DNA of 64,000 bases, from positions 55,694-119,693 of the forward strand of contig JAURCJ010000004.1 of assembly GCA_030828505.1 (NCBI GenBank), in the 5' to 3' direction. A program made the translations under genes and the position numbers. How positions within the stretch are numbered: the first letter of the stretch is position 1; each line of letters begins with the position of its first letter. The notes under the pieces were generated by a model. The model made no database searches, was not told where the DNA came from, and was given only the letters and a program-made list of their open reading frames with translations. Positions 15,789-25,597 of this stretch are shown one piece after another. Source of the DNA: Alphaproteobacteria bacterium. Its GTDB lineage: Bacteria; Pseudomonadota; Alphaproteobacteria; TMED109.

Positions 15789-17708
15789 TTATCTAATAAT
15801 ATTATAAGTTTTTATTACTTTTCTTTTTATTATAGGTAAAGTTAGCATAAATGATGCTAGCCAAATACCATGACTATATCTAGCCACACCTTCATAAAAT
15901 AAAAACACTAGATGCCCAGAAATTAATGAAAAAGCAAATATTTTATTTTTAAAGGATAATTGCTTACTAAAAATAATATATATTAAACAACCTAAAATAA
16001 AAATATACCAGGGCTCTGTATAAGAAACCCATACACCAATATGGTTTACAATATGATTACAGCTTTCAGGAAAATTATGAAAACACTCTAGCCATTTATT
16101 TGGACCATTTCTCATATTATTGCCTATAGTTGCAGAATTAGTAATGGGAACAAATTTATTACCAAAAAAGAGATTATGATATGTAATTAAAAGAATAGGG
16201 CAAAAGCCTATACTTAGAGGAAAAACTTTTATTAAATTGTTTGTGTAAGTCAGATAAATGGATAGGCTAAATAGTAGTATAGCTATTGCGGGTAAAAAGT
16301 TTGGGCGTAAAGAAATTGCTATAGCTAAACAAAAACCAGCTTTTATTAATTCATTGTTTTTATAGTTGTTATCTTCTCTCCATAGATAATTAAAAGCAGC
16401 TATCAGTGCGGAAATAGCTATTCCTGCTCCAAAGCCTTCAATAGTATATTTAGCTAAATAAATTTGAAAAAAACCAAAAGCTTCAAATATCGGAATTATA
16501 AAAAAACAACCTAGCATAATTAATTCCCATTTTTTATTAAAAATTCTTTGGAGTAGAGATCTAATTACTAAAGGGGTTAAAGAGATTATAATTAACAAGC
16601 CAAATATACTTTCTCCGAAGAAAATCATTGAAATAGATAGTAAATACCTCATTCCTGGCATCATATAAAAAATATCTTCACCCCCTCTAAACCATTCACT
16701 GTAGTTTTTATTGTAGAGAGCTTCTAACATTTCACGTGCAAAAGAATAATGCGTTAATCCATCATTTCCCCTTCCCATATAGGGCATTCCTGAAAAACTT
16801 GAGGGGTAGTTACCCCTATAATATTGATCAGCCATATAAATTAAAATGCAAAGGACAGATAATGAAATTAGCGAAATATCATATCTATTCAAATTAGTTA
16901 GTAATAATATAATTACTAAAGCAGAAAAAATGCACAGCATATAAAATAAACTATTCTTAGTATTATTTACTTTCATACTAAGCTGATTGTCTTTATCAAA
17001 ATCTAATGCGTAAATTTTTATATAATTATCATTATGTAAATAATTTTTATTTAATATTATACATTTTTTTTCTTTAGAAAAATATTGTATCCATTCGCTA
17101 TTTTCTTCTATGAATAATTTTCCCGACCAACATAGTTTTTGATTAATAAAACTATCAGGAAGTAAAAACGAAAAAATTATAGGGTAATAGGCGCCAGAAG
17201 ACCCAAGGTTATTTCCAAAATAATTATATTTAGCATTATTTAATACTCCAACCCTCATATCAAATCTATTTTTAAAATTTATATTTTCAATAGACCTTGT
17301 CATTTTAGGGCTATCAAAAAAAGAATCTGCAGAAAAAGCCCAAGGATTATTAGTTGCTTGAGTATTATTAGGGTAAGCTTTAAATGGGCTATCTAACTTA
17401 GCCCATTCAATTTTTGCTATTTTGGCAACTTTTTTTGGCAAATATTCTTCTAAATAAATATCGTCCGGAGAGTAAATTTGTTCTCCTAAATGAATGGTAT
17501 CCTTAAGTAAACTTGCTTTTATTAAATTTAAGCAAAATATGAGTGCTATTGATATAATTAATGTTTTGATTGTAATTTTTGTTTTATTTAAAATAATTGC
17601 GTATAAAATTACCAAAATGGCAATAAATGCACTCCAGCTAGCGAGTGGCAAACCAAAACATAATATAATTAATGATAATAATATTATGTTTAAAAAATAT
17701 TTTTTCAT
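15789..17708 (-). CDS. Polytopic membrane protein, GT-C glycosyltransferase-like
   Basis: A 639-residue protein with about three N-terminal helices, a large extracytoplasmic domain (about residues 72-250) and roughly nine further helices. The loop after the sixth helix (YMGRGNDGLTHYSFAR, then WFRGGEDIFYMMPGMRY) has acidic residues close to the membrane, as GT-C-type lipid-linked sugar transferases do. Its start overlaps the stop of the epimerase gene by one base (TAATG), and an SMR-type flippase-like protein lies upstream. This suggests transfer of a lipid-linked sugar to an envelope glycan. No definite family assignment is possible from the sequence alone. Confidence 0.6.
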   Translation of the reverse strand: MKKYFLNIILLSLIILCFGLPLASWSAFIAILVILYAIILNKTKITIKTLIISIALIFCLNLIKASLLKDTIHLGEQIYSPDDIYLEEYLPKKVAKIAKIEWAKLDSPFKAYPNNTQATNNPWAFSADSFFDSPKMTRSIENINFKNRFDMRVGVLNNAKYNYFGNNLGSSGAYYPIIFSFLLPDSFINQKLCWSGKLFIEENSEWIQYFSKEKKCIILNKNYLHNDNYIKIYALDFDKDNQLSMKVNNTKNSLFYMLCIFSALVIILLLTNLNRYDISLISLSVLCILIYMADQYYRGNYPSSFSGMPYMGRGNDGLTHYSFAREMLEALYNKNYSEWFRGGEDIFYMMPGMRYLLSISMIFFGESIFGLLIIISLTPLVIRSLLQRIFNKKWELIMLGCFFIIPIFEAFGFFQIYLAKYTIEGFGAGIAISALIAAFNYLWREDNNYKNNELIKAGFCLAIAISLRPNFLPAIAILLFSLSIYLTYTNNLIKVFPLSIGFCPILLITYHNLFFGNKFVPITNSATIGNNMRNGPNKWLECFHNFPESCNHIVNHIGVWVSYTEPWYIFILGCLIYIIFSKQLSFKNKIFAFSLISGHLVFLFYEGVARYSHGIWLASFMLTLPIIKRKVIKTYNIIR

Positions 17709-18679
17709 TATTTAATATTTTTCCAATAATTATATGCGGCTATGATCATATCCTTATCTGAAAGCGCAGGCTTCCATCCAATCTTAGAATATGTATCTGA
17801 AATATCAACGATATAATTTTTATCTGCAATTTTATATTGTTCTTTATGAAGTATCGGCCACCCTAATTTTTCTAAAATACTTAAACATATTTTTACCGGA
17901 TATGCAGGTAAAGGTATTACAAGAGACCGAGAATTCACTTTTTTAATTAGAGAATTTATTAAGGTTTTAACATTTGGACCAATTTTAGACCCTAAATTTA
18001 ATTCATAATTAGGAAAATTTTTTTCTACAGATAGAATTGCAGCTTCACTGCAATCTTTAACTGAAACCATTTGATAGCAATTTTTTCCATTTCCTATCAA
18101 GGGAACTGGCATGCCGTTAAATATAGAGGTAAATAATTTTTTCATAACACCTAAACGCCCTTTTCCCATAATTAGTCTTGGTCTAAGAATTGTAATAGGT
18201 AATCCTTTTTTTCTTGCCAAAAAACACAGTTTTTCTGCTTCTAATTTGCTTTTACCATATGGACCTATGGGGTTTTTAGGGTGATTAGCCGTAACAGGAA
18301 TGAAATTTGGAATTCCATAAACCATATCAGTCGAAAAGAATACAAGTCCTTTAACTTTATTTTCCAAACAGTTATTAATTACATTTTTAGTTCCTATGAC
18401 ATTAACTGATCTAAACCAAGATAACTTGTCACTATAAGGTATTTTTAGATGATATTGTCTTGCAGCTAAATGTATTATGATATCGTTTTTTTTAAATTCA
18501 GGTAATATATTTTTAGATATATCACACGACACTTTTTTAACGTTTAATGTTACTTTTGTAAGTGAGTCTTTTAAATCCGCTATAATTATTTTTGAATTAG
18601 GCACTTTACGATCAATCAAGTCTTCAGCTATTTTTAATCCTGTAAAACCTGCTCCACCAATTAGTATCCATCTAGACAT
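17708..18679 (-). CDS. NAD-dependent epimerase/dehydratase (extended SDR)
   Basis: A 323-residue extended short-chain dehydrogenase. The Rossmann motif GGAGFTG starts at about residue 8, and GPYGKSKLEAEK contains the catalytic Tyr-x3-Lys. Such enzymes epimerise, dehydrate or reduce sugar nucleotides. The motif HPKNPIGPYGKSK and the DIIIHLAA segment are typical. It lies between an SMR-type protein and a GT-C-like membrane protein, so a sugar-nucleotide or polyprenyl-sugar substrate is likely. The exact reaction is not determined. Confidence 0.83.
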   Translation of the reverse strand: MSRWILIGGAGFTGLKIAEDLIDRKVPNSKIIIADLKDSLTKVTLNVKKVSCDISKNILPEFKKNDIIIHLAARQYHLKIPYSDKLSWFRSVNVIGTKNVINNCLENKVKGLVFFSTDMVYGIPNFIPVTANHPKNPIGPYGKSKLEAEKLCFLARKKGLPITILRPRLIMGKGRLGVMKKLFTSIFNGMPVPLIGNGKNCYQMVSVKDCSEAAILSVEKNFPNYELNLGSKIGPNVKTLINSLIKKVNSRSLVIPLPAYPVKICLSILEKLGWPILHKEQYKIADKNYIVDISDTYSKIGWKPALSDKDMIIAAYNYWKNIK

Positions 18680-18681
18680 AG

Positions 18682-19062
18682 TTAATTTACTCTAGATGAA
18701 AATGCTAATATAATTAATCCCAATGTAATAAATATTAGTGCAATAATTCTAGTCATATTGACATTTTCTTGAAAAATAAGCCATGCTAAAATTGTAACTA
18801 CGATATATCCTAAAGCTTGGAAGGGATAAGCCAAACTCACATCTACTTTAGATAAAACCCATAGCCATAAAATAATAGATATTCCATATGAAATAAAACC
18901 AGATATAATATATGGGTTTAAAGCTATAGATAAAAACGTCTGCATTATATTATTTTTTAAATCTATATTACTAAAATTTTTCATTCCTGCTTTTAATAAT
19001 ATTTGTGCTAGAGCATTTAATAAAACGCTTGATACTATAACAATTAAATTAGTTAATATCAT
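18682..19062 (-). CDS. SMR/EamA-type four-helix transporter, ArnE-like
   Basis: A 126-residue membrane protein with four helices, the size of small-multidrug-resistance and ArnE/ArnF-type proteins. The segment SLAYPFQALGYIVVTILAW in helix 3 has the proline- and glycine-rich pattern of the family. ArnE/F-like proteins flip undecaprenyl-linked amino sugars. Its position beside an epimerase and a GT-C-like protein fits such a lipid-linked sugar flippase better than drug export. It overlaps the ABC ATPase stop region by 14 bases. Confidence 0.72.
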   Translation of the reverse strand: MILTNLIVIVSSVLLNALAQILLKAGMKNFSNIDLKNNIMQTFLSIALNPYIISGFISYGISIILWLWVLSKVDVSLAYPFQALGYIVVTILAWLIFQENVNMTRIIALIFITLGLIILAFSSRVN

Positions 19063-19993
19063 TATTTGTAAGTTCCAAAAATAATTCTTCTAAATCTGGC
19101 TCTTTCGAATTAATAGACTTTATTTTCAATCCACTTTTATAAATTTTTTCTATAATTTCACCTTCATTTATCTTACTCGGTTTAAAGGATATTTTGATAA
19201 GGTTTTTATTTAGGGCTATGATATCTAAATCTTTTAATTTAAAACTTTTTGCGTTATTTTCTTCTAATAAAATTATTAATTCCTTTTTATCTAATTTATG
19301 AATCATTTCATTAGTTTGGCCTTCAGCCACTATTTCTCCTTTATTTACAATAGCTAAAGTATCACACATAGCTTCTGCCTCTTCTAGATAATGTGTAGTT
19401 AAAATTATTGTTACACCCGCTTCATTAAGTTTTTTTACTTCTTTCCATAGAGATTGCCGAAGTGCCACATCCACACCAGCAGTAGGTTCATCTAATATTA
19501 AAATAGGTGGTCTATGAACCATTGCTTTACCAATCATCAGTCTTCTTCGCATTCCTCCTGAAAGACTTCTTGCATAGGCATCTGCTTTATCTAATAATCC
19601 GATAGACTCTAATATTTCATCTACGCAATTTTCTTTTTTGGGTACACCATAGAACCCACTTTGATATTCTAAAGTTTCTCTGGGTGTAAAAAAAGGGTCT
19701 AATATTAGTTCTTGAGGTACAACGCCTATAGATAGCTTTGCATTTCTTTCATTATGATCAATATCATTTCCCCACACGCTAACTTTTCCCTCAGTTTTTT
19801 TGACGAGTCCAGCGATGATATTAATTAAAGTAGATTTGCCTGCACCGTTTGCTCCCAATAATCCAAATATTGACTGTTTAGGAATATTTAAATCTATACC
19901 TTTTAGAGCCTCAAATGCATTAGGTTTTTTATAATTATAAATTTTTTTTAAACCATTTATTTCAATAGCAAAATTTTTATTATCCATAGCCAT
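19049..19993 (-). CDS. ABC transporter ATP-binding protein without adjacent permease
   Basis: A 314-residue ABC ATPase of the ABC-2 exporter group. Walker A GANGAGKS is at residues 47-54, the Q-loop in VVPQE, the signature LSGGMRRR near 145, Walker B ILILDEP near 166 and the switch HYLEEAE. The C-terminal extension (about 235-314) is the regulatory tail common in this group. These ATPases usually have an ABC-2 permease directly downstream; here the next gene is an SMR-type protein with a 14-base overlap, and no permease gene is seen anywhere in the window. The permease must be elsewhere or lost. Confidence 0.85.
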   Translation of the reverse strand: MAMDNKNFAIEINGLKKIYNYKKPNAFEALKGIDLNIPKQSIFGLLGANGAGKSTLINIIAGLVKKTEGKVSVWGNDIDHNERNAKLSIGVVPQELILDPFFTPRETLEYQSGFYGVPKKENCVDEILESIGLLDKADAYARSLSGGMRRRLMIGKAMVHRPPILILDEPTAGVDVALRQSLWKEVKKLNEAGVTIILTTHYLEEAEAMCDTLAIVNKGEIVAEGQTNEMIHKLDKKELIILLEENNAKSFKLKDLDIIALNKNLIKISFKPSKINEGEIIEKIYKSGLKIKSINSKEPDLEELFLELTNNDIN

Positions 19994-20088
19994 TTATTTT
20001 ATTCTTTTATATAATGTATTTATTTGACATAAGTGTCGGTAACATTTTCAGTCATTTAATTCAATATATTATAAGAAGGTTTTTAATT

Positions 20089-20259
20089 ATGGAAACAAAT
20101 ACCCAAAAAAAACAAGAAGGAAAAATAGTGAAAGTTGTGTGCTCTGGGGGTGAGGATGGAGATGGCCATCCAAAAATTTACTTAACTATAGGAGCAAACG
20201 AGCAATCTATTTCTTGTCCATATTGTGGAAAAGTCTTTAAAAAGTCTTCCGCACTTTAA
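20089..20259 (+). CDS. NDUFS6-like zf-CHCC zinc-finger protein
   Basis: I place the start at the ATG at 20089 after the Shine-Dalgarno AGAAGG, giving 56 residues; the frame is open further upstream but that part is hydrophobic and does not fit. Zinc ligands Cys18, His27, Cys43 and Cys46 (VVCSGG...GHPKIYL...SCPYCGKVF) match the zf-CHCC family, whose mitochondrial member NDUFS6 is an accessory subunit of respiratory complex I. Alphaproteobacterial complex I contains such a subunit. Its end overlaps the convergent MFS gene by 23 bases. Confidence 0.85.
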   Translation: METNTQKKQEGKIVKVVCSGGEDGDGHPKIYLTIGANEQSISCPYCGKVFKKSSAL

Positions 20260-21379
20260 TAAATTTTAGAGCTATCAAAACTCCTATAAAAGCTAAAAAT
20301 GAAGAAAATAAAAAAGATTTGTTATAAAATAGTTTATATAAATCTCCTGATGCTGCAATTGATATCGCTAAGAATGCTCCCATAGAAATAGCTGAATATA
20401 AAGCTTGGCTTTTTGCTTGAGCTCTTACGGGCATAATATCTGATATAAAGCTAATGGCTGCAAGATGGGTAAGACCAAATGTAAAAGCATGAAGTATTTG
20501 AATTGATGCTATAAATAAGACACTATCTGCAAACACCATTAATGACCACCTTATAATTGCAATAATACCTGCAAGAATTAAAAAATTTTTTGGAGATGTA
20601 TAATTCTTAAATTTATAGAAATAAGCTAAAAGAAAAATTTCAAAAATAACACCTTCTGCCCATAGCGCGCCAATTATGGTTTCTGATATACCAATACTTT
20701 TCCAATAAATTGTCGAAAAGCTGTAATATAAACCATGACTACTTTGAATAGCGCCGCAAGCAAGTAAAAATGGAAAAAAATTTCTATTTTTTAATAGAGA
20801 ATAAGTACTTATTTTTTTTCTTGCAGGTAAAGAATTAATTGTTGGCATGTATATTATAGATATAAATAAAAATAATGCTCCTATGGTCATCAATACGGGT
20901 ACATATTCTAAGCCATACTTTTCTATAATAATTCCTCCAAAAAATGCAACTATAATAAAAGATACAGATCCCCATAATCTCGTATTCCCATAATCAAAGT
21001 TATGTTTTTTAATTGCAGTAGTTGTTATGCTTTCAGTTAAAGGCATCAAAGGAGCAAATAATGCCCAACTTAAAATTGACATAAACGCAATTAAGTATAT
21101 TGAATTAAGTATATTCAACGAGAACAATATAATGGTAGAAAAAAATGCTAGATAAAGCATTGGTATTTTTCTATCCCCATACTTGTCACCTAGACCAGCA
21201 AAAAAAGGATTAGAAAATAATTTTGTTAAAACAGAGGCTGCCAAAATTATAGCAATATATCTTTCTGTAAAGCCTTTTGAAGATAGCCATAAAGGAAAAA
21301 AGGGTGCATTTATTCCAATAACCATAAATATTGAAAAATAAACTAAAGAAAATTTTGCTGATATATTCTTAAAAATCAT
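20237..21379 (-). CDS. MFS transporter of the MFS_1-like/HcaT type
   Basis: A 12-helix major facilitator of about 380 residues. I prefer the ATG at 21379 over a TTG five codons upstream. The N-terminal half contains the conserved GLGDKYGDRK loop between helices 2 and 3 (the MFS A-motif). Overall pattern (early segment PFFPLWLSSKGF, mid segment LWGSVSFI) resembles the group containing the phenylpropionate carrier HcaT and LacY-like permeases. The transported compound is unknown. No regulator or catabolic gene is coupled to it. Confidence 0.8.
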   Translation of the reverse strand: MIFKNISAKFSLVYFSIFMVIGINAPFFPLWLSSKGFTERYIAIILAASVLTKLFSNPFFAGLGDKYGDRKIPMLYLAFFSTIILFSLNILNSIYLIAFMSILSWALFAPLMPLTESITTTAIKKHNFDYGNTRLWGSVSFIIVAFFGGIIIEKYGLEYVPVLMTIGALFLFISIIYMPTINSLPARKKISTYSLLKNRNFFPFLLACGAIQSSHGLYYSFSTIYWKSIGISETIIGALWAEGVIFEIFLLAYFYKFKNYTSPKNFLILAGIIAIIRWSLMVFADSVLFIASIQILHAFTFGLTHLAAISFISDIMPVRAQAKSQALYSAISMGAFLAISIAASGDLYKLFYNKSFLFSSFLAFIGVLIALKFIKVRKTF

Positions 21380-21484
21380 TATATGAAATAGCAATATTTT
21401 CTTTTATTTAGCAAGCTAAAATTAATAATGATTTATAGAATTTTAATCTATTAAATGATATTTGTATAAAATAGGAAAAAATTT

Positions 21485-24283
21485 ATGCTAATTGAAGATA
21501 AAGAAAATTCTACAAATAAATCATTAACGTTGGTTGATGGCTCTGGTTTTATTTTTAGGGCTTACTATGCGCTTCCTCCATTAACTAGAAAAGATGGAAC
21601 TCCTATAAATGCTGTGATGGGATACTGTAATATGATTTGGCGACTTATGGCTGAAACCAAAACAGATTATTTGGCAGTAATATTTGATACTGCTTCAAAA
21701 TCTTTTAGAAATGAAATTTTTAAAGAATATAAAGCAAATAGATCTGATGCTCCAGAAGACTTAATACCTCAATTTTCTTTGATAAGAGAGGCTACAGAAG
21801 CTTTTAATATTCCATATATAGAATTAAAAGGTTATGAGGCTGACGATATAATAGCTACATATTCTAACCAAGCCTCTAAAGCCGGTTGGAAAGTAGATAT
21901 AATTTCATCCGATAAAGATCTTATGCAATTAGTTAATGATAACGTAAAAATGATCGATCCAATGAAAATGGTTAATATTGGAAAAGAAGAAGTATTTAAA
22001 AAATTTGGCGTTTACCCTAATAAAGTAATAGATGTTCAAGCATTAGCAGGAGATAGTACTGATAATATCCCTGGTGTGCCTGGTATAGGAATTAAAACTG
22101 CTGCTGAATTAATAAACGAATATGGTGATTTAGATTCTTTGCTAAAAAGAGCCCCAGAAATTAAACAACCGAAGAGAAGAGAAAATTTAATTAATTTTTC
22201 AGATTTAGCCAGAATAAGTATGAAGTTAGTTAAATTAGATGATGGCATTAAAGATATTGATAGCTTTCATAATTTTCAAAGAAGAGATATTGATATAAAA
22301 AAACTTAAAAACTTTTTAGTAACGCAAGGTTTTAATAGTTTAATCGGGAGATTACCTGATGAAGATAATTTTAATAATAGTAAAAGTGCTTACGTGGCTT
22401 TACCAGAAGATAATCACGATGAAACTGACTCAGCTGAAATAATAAATACATATCAGCTTGTTACAGATGAGGACATTTTATTAAGTTGGGTTAAAAATAT
22501 AGAGAATAAAGGTATAGTTTCTGTGGATACTGAAACAACTTCTATAGATTCAGTATCTGCTAAATTGGTAGGAATTTCTCTAGCTATAGAACCTGGTAAT
22601 GCAATTTATATTCCTTTAAATCATAAATCTAAAGAAGGCGAATTTACCTCAAAAACAATAAAACAATTAGATGAAGGCGTTGTTCTATCTTTACTTAAGC
22701 CCATATTAGAAAATCCTAGTATCATTAAAATAGGTCAAAATATTAAATATGATATGACTGTATTATATAATGCTGGGAATATAAATATTAATTCTTATCA
22801 CGACACAATGTTAATGTCATTTGTCCTTGATGCCGGAAAACGGTCCGGTCATGGAATGGACTCACTTGCTAAAACTCATCTAGATATTACTTCTATTAGT
22901 TATTCTGACATAACAGGAAAAGGAAAAGATCAAGTAACTTTTGACTATGTTGAATTAGATGTTGCGACTGAATATGCGGCACAAGACGCAGATATTACTC
23001 TTCGTTTATATCATTTTTTGAGAAATAGGCTGGTTAAAGAAAATATGGTTTCCCTCTATGAAACGATAGAACGGCCTTTGCCTAAAGTGATTGCAAATAT
23101 GGAAAGAAATGGTGTTGGAATTGATCCAATTTATTTAAAAAACTTAAGCAATAAATTTATATCTAAAATGAGGCCAATTCAGGAAAATATTTTTAAGTTG
23201 GCAGGTGAGGAATTCAATATTTCTTCTCCAAAACAATTAGGGGAGATATTATATAATAAATTAGGACTTAAAGGAGGCAAAAAAGGAAAGTCTGGTTTGT
23301 ATTCCACTTCTGCAGCCGTTTTAGAAAAATTAAGTCAAGAGGGTAATGAGATCTGTGAGTTAATTTTAAATTGGAGGGCTTTACAAAAATTAAAGAGCAC
23401 ATATTCAGATGCTTTGGTTGATCAAATAAACCCCTCTACTAAAAGGGTCCATACTCACTTTCAGATGACAGGTGCTATGACTGGGAGATTCTCTTCTAGT
23501 AATCCTAATTTACAGAATATTCCTATAAAATCTGAAGATGGAAGAGCCATAAGAAGAGCTTTTATTGCTAAAAAAGGCATGAAGATAGTTGCTTGCGATT
23601 ATTCACAAATCGAATTAAGGTTGCTAGCTGAAGTAGCAAATATAGAACCTCTTATTTCAGCGTTTAAAAACAATATAGATATACATACACTTACTGCTTC
23701 TCAAGTATTTATGGTAAATACAGACAAAGTAACTAGTGATATGAGACGAAATGCTAAAACGATTAATTTTGGAATTATATATGGGCAAAGTGCATTTGGA
23801 TTAGCTAAACAGCTCAATATCAGTAGAACGGAGGCAAGAGAATATATTGAACTTTATTTTAAACAATATCCAGGTATAAAAAAATATATGGAAAACACAC
23901 AAGATTATGCAAGAAAAAATGGTTTTGTTGAAACAATATATGGAAGAAGATGTTATATTCCTAGCATAAATGATAAGAATCCTATGATTAGAGCAGGAGC
24001 TGAAAGACAAGCTATTAACGCACCTCTACAAGGAGCGGCTGCAGACATAATTAAGAGAGCTATGAAAAACTTTCCTGAAATTTTAAGGAATAAAAATATT
24101 AATGCTAAATTAATACTCCAGGTCCATGATGAGTTAATATTTGAATGTTCTGAGTCTGATGTGGATAATTTAATTTCATTAGTAAAAACTAAAATGGTTA
24201 ATGCCCCTAAACCTGGTTTTAAGATGAAAGTTCCTTTAGAAGTTGAAATAGGTATAGGAGATAATTGGGATGAAGCTCATTAA
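21485..24283 (+). CDS. polA: DNA polymerase I
   Basis: A 932-residue three-domain enzyme for Okazaki-fragment processing and repair. Residues 1-300 are the 5'-3' flap nuclease (YEADDIIATY, GDSTDNIPGVPGIG). The middle 3'-5' proofreading domain keeps its acidic set (SVDTETT, NIKYDMT, YAAQDADIT), so it should be active, unlike some bacterial homologues. The polymerase part has motif A CDYSQIELRLLA, motif B RRNAKTINFGIIYG and motif C VHDELIFE. The Shine-Dalgarno AGGAAAA precedes the ATG. It is transcribed alone. Confidence 0.98.
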   Translation: MLIEDKENSTNKSLTLVDGSGFIFRAYYALPPLTRKDGTPINAVMGYCNMIWRLMAETKTDYLAVIFDTASKSFRNEIFKEYKANRSDAPEDLIPQFSLIREATEAFNIPYIELKGYEADDIIATYSNQASKAGWKVDIISSDKDLMQLVNDNVKMIDPMKMVNIGKEEVFKKFGVYPNKVIDVQALAGDSTDNIPGVPGIGIKTAAELINEYGDLDSLLKRAPEIKQPKRRENLINFSDLARISMKLVKLDDGIKDIDSFHNFQRRDIDIKKLKNFLVTQGFNSLIGRLPDEDNFNNSKSAYVALPEDNHDETDSAEIINTYQLVTDEDILLSWVKNIENKGIVSVDTETTSIDSVSAKLVGISLAIEPGNAIYIPLNHKSKEGEFTSKTIKQLDEGVVLSLLKPILENPSIIKIGQNIKYDMTVLYNAGNININSYHDTMLMSFVLDAGKRSGHGMDSLAKTHLDITSISYSDITGKGKDQVTFDYVELDVATEYAAQDADITLRLYHFLRNRLVKENMVSLYETIERPLPKVIANMERNGVGIDPIYLKNLSNKFISKMRPIQENIFKLAGEEFNISSPKQLGEILYNKLGLKGGKKGKSGLYSTSAAVLEKLSQEGNEICELILNWRALQKLKSTYSDALVDQINPSTKRVHTHFQMTGAMTGRFSSSNPNLQNIPIKSEDGRAIRRAFIAKKGMKIVACDYSQIELRLLAEVANIEPLISAFKNNIDIHTLTASQVFMVNTDKVTSDMRRNAKTINFGIIYGQSAFGLAKQLNISRTEAREYIELYFKQYPGIKKYMENTQDYARKNGFVETIYGRRCYIPSINDKNPMIRAGAERQAINAPLQGAAADIIKRAMKNFPEILRNKNINAKLILQVHDELIFECSESDVDNLISLVKTKMVNAPKPGFKMKVPLEVEIGIGDNWDEAH

Positions 24284-24295
24284 CAGTAATATTAA

Positions 24296-24324
24296 TTTAA
24301 ATAATTTCAATTAATGTGTATAAT
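24296..24324 (+). promoter_or_regulatory. Candidate promoter of the flavin oxidoreductase gene
   Basis: A perfect -10 TATAAT (24319-24324) is preceded at 17 bases by TTTAAA (24296-24301), in the 66-base gap after polA. A Shine-Dalgarno TAGGAGAA follows before the ATG at 24350. In AT-rich DNA the match is suggestive only. Confidence 0.4.
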
Positions 24325-24349
24325 GTATTTTTTAATTTAGGAGAATAAT

Positions 24350-25582
24350 ATGACAGCTGATACAAAACTTTTTAGTCCTATTAATATTAGAGGTGTGACT
24401 ATTCCAAATAGAATTGTTTTATCTCCATTATGTATGTATTCAGCAAATTATGGAATGGCTTCCGATTGGCAATTTGCACATTTAAGTACTTTTGCGAGAG
24501 GAAAGACAGGATTAATATTCGCAGAAGCAACAGCAGTAGAAGCTAGAGGGAGGATTACTCCTGGTTGTCTAGGTATTTGGACTGATGAACAGGCCGATGC
24601 TTTAAAACCTATAACATCTTTTATTGATAGAATGGGATGTATTCCAGCAATGCAATTAGCTCATGCAGGAAGAAAAGCAGGAACAAAAACTCCTTGGAAT
24701 GGTGGCACGCCTTTGGATGATGAAGATAGTAAAGCGGGTAATCCACCATGGAATATTATAGCTCCATCGGATATTCCGGTTGCGGAAGGTTGGGTTATAC
24801 CTAAAGCAATGGATTCTATTGATATCTCTGAGGTAGTACAAGCTTTTGCAGATGCTGCAGCTAGAGCAATAAAAGCAGGATTCAAAGTTATTGAGATTCA
24901 TTCTGCGCACGGATATTTACTTCACAGTTTCTTGTCACCATTGGCTAATAAAAGAAATGATGAATATGGAGGAGATATTCATGGTAGAATGAAGTTACTA
25001 ATTCAAGTAGTAGATGCAGTAAGGGAAGTAATACCTGAAGAAACGCCTTTATTTTGCAGAATATCTGCAGTTGACGGTTTAGAAAATGGCTGGGAAATAG
25101 ATGATTCAGTTATTTTAGCTAGAAAATTAGAGGAGCATGGAGTTGATGTAGTGGATTGTTCAGCAGGAGGTATTTCTGGAGCACCATTATTTAGAGTTAA
25201 TAATTCTGGCAAACCTATGAAAACTAATATGGATAGGGGGCCAGGTTTTCAGGTACCTTATGCAGATAAAGTAAAAAATGAGGCTAAAATAAAAACAATG
25301 GCAGTAGGTGTTATAGTTGATCCTAATCAGGCTGAAGAAATATTGGTAAATAATAAAGCTGATCTTATAGCTATTGGTAGAGAATTAATGTATAATCCTT
25401 TTTGGGCATTACATGCTGCGCAGGCTTTAAATGCTGACCCGGAATTTTCTATGTGGCCTGAACAATATAAATGGGGTGTCAATAGAAGAGGAAAATTAGC
25501 TGACTTTAAAGGCCTTAGAGATGAAGTTATTGATGAAAAAATGGTTAGTTCTCATCTGTCTGATATTTACGAACAAAAATAA
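24350..25582 (+). CDS. NADH:flavin oxidoreductase, old yellow enzyme (YqjM-like)
   Basis: A 410-residue FMN-dependent TIM-barrel ene-reductase. The N-terminal segment SPLCMYSA...DWQFAHLSTFARG carries the Cys and Tyr typical of the thermophilic-like YqjM class; EIHSAHGYLLHSFLSPLANKR carries the substrate-binding His pair; AVGVI and AIGRELMYNPFW contact FMN phosphate. Such enzymes reduce activated C=C bonds with NAD(P)H, often of reactive enones. The C-terminal extension after about residue 355 is longer than usual for YqjM. Substrate unknown; it is convergent with the Tas-like gene. Confidence 0.92.
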   Translation: MTADTKLFSPINIRGVTIPNRIVLSPLCMYSANYGMASDWQFAHLSTFARGKTGLIFAEATAVEARGRITPGCLGIWTDEQADALKPITSFIDRMGCIPAMQLAHAGRKAGTKTPWNGGTPLDDEDSKAGNPPWNIIAPSDIPVAEGWVIPKAMDSIDISEVVQAFADAAARAIKAGFKVIEIHSAHGYLLHSFLSPLANKRNDEYGGDIHGRMKLLIQVVDAVREVIPEETPLFCRISAVDGLENGWEIDDSVILARKLEEHGVDVVDCSAGGISGAPLFRVNNSGKPMKTNMDRGPGFQVPYADKVKNEAKIKTMAVGVIVDPNQAEEILVNNKADLIAIGRELMYNPFWALHAAQALNADPEFSMWPEQYKWGVNRRGKLADFKGLRDEVIDEKMVSSHLSDIYEQK

Positions 25583-25597
25583 GGATTTAATATTTAC

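Noticed and set aside
20014..20088. Upstream extension of the NDUFS6-like protein
   Set aside because: The extra 25 residues are hydrophobic and unlike the family; the ATG at 20089 has its own Shine-Dalgarno.
24656..24910. Two minus-strand frames inside the old yellow enzyme gene
   Set aside because: They mirror a clearly coding plus-strand gene and have no family features or ribosome sites.
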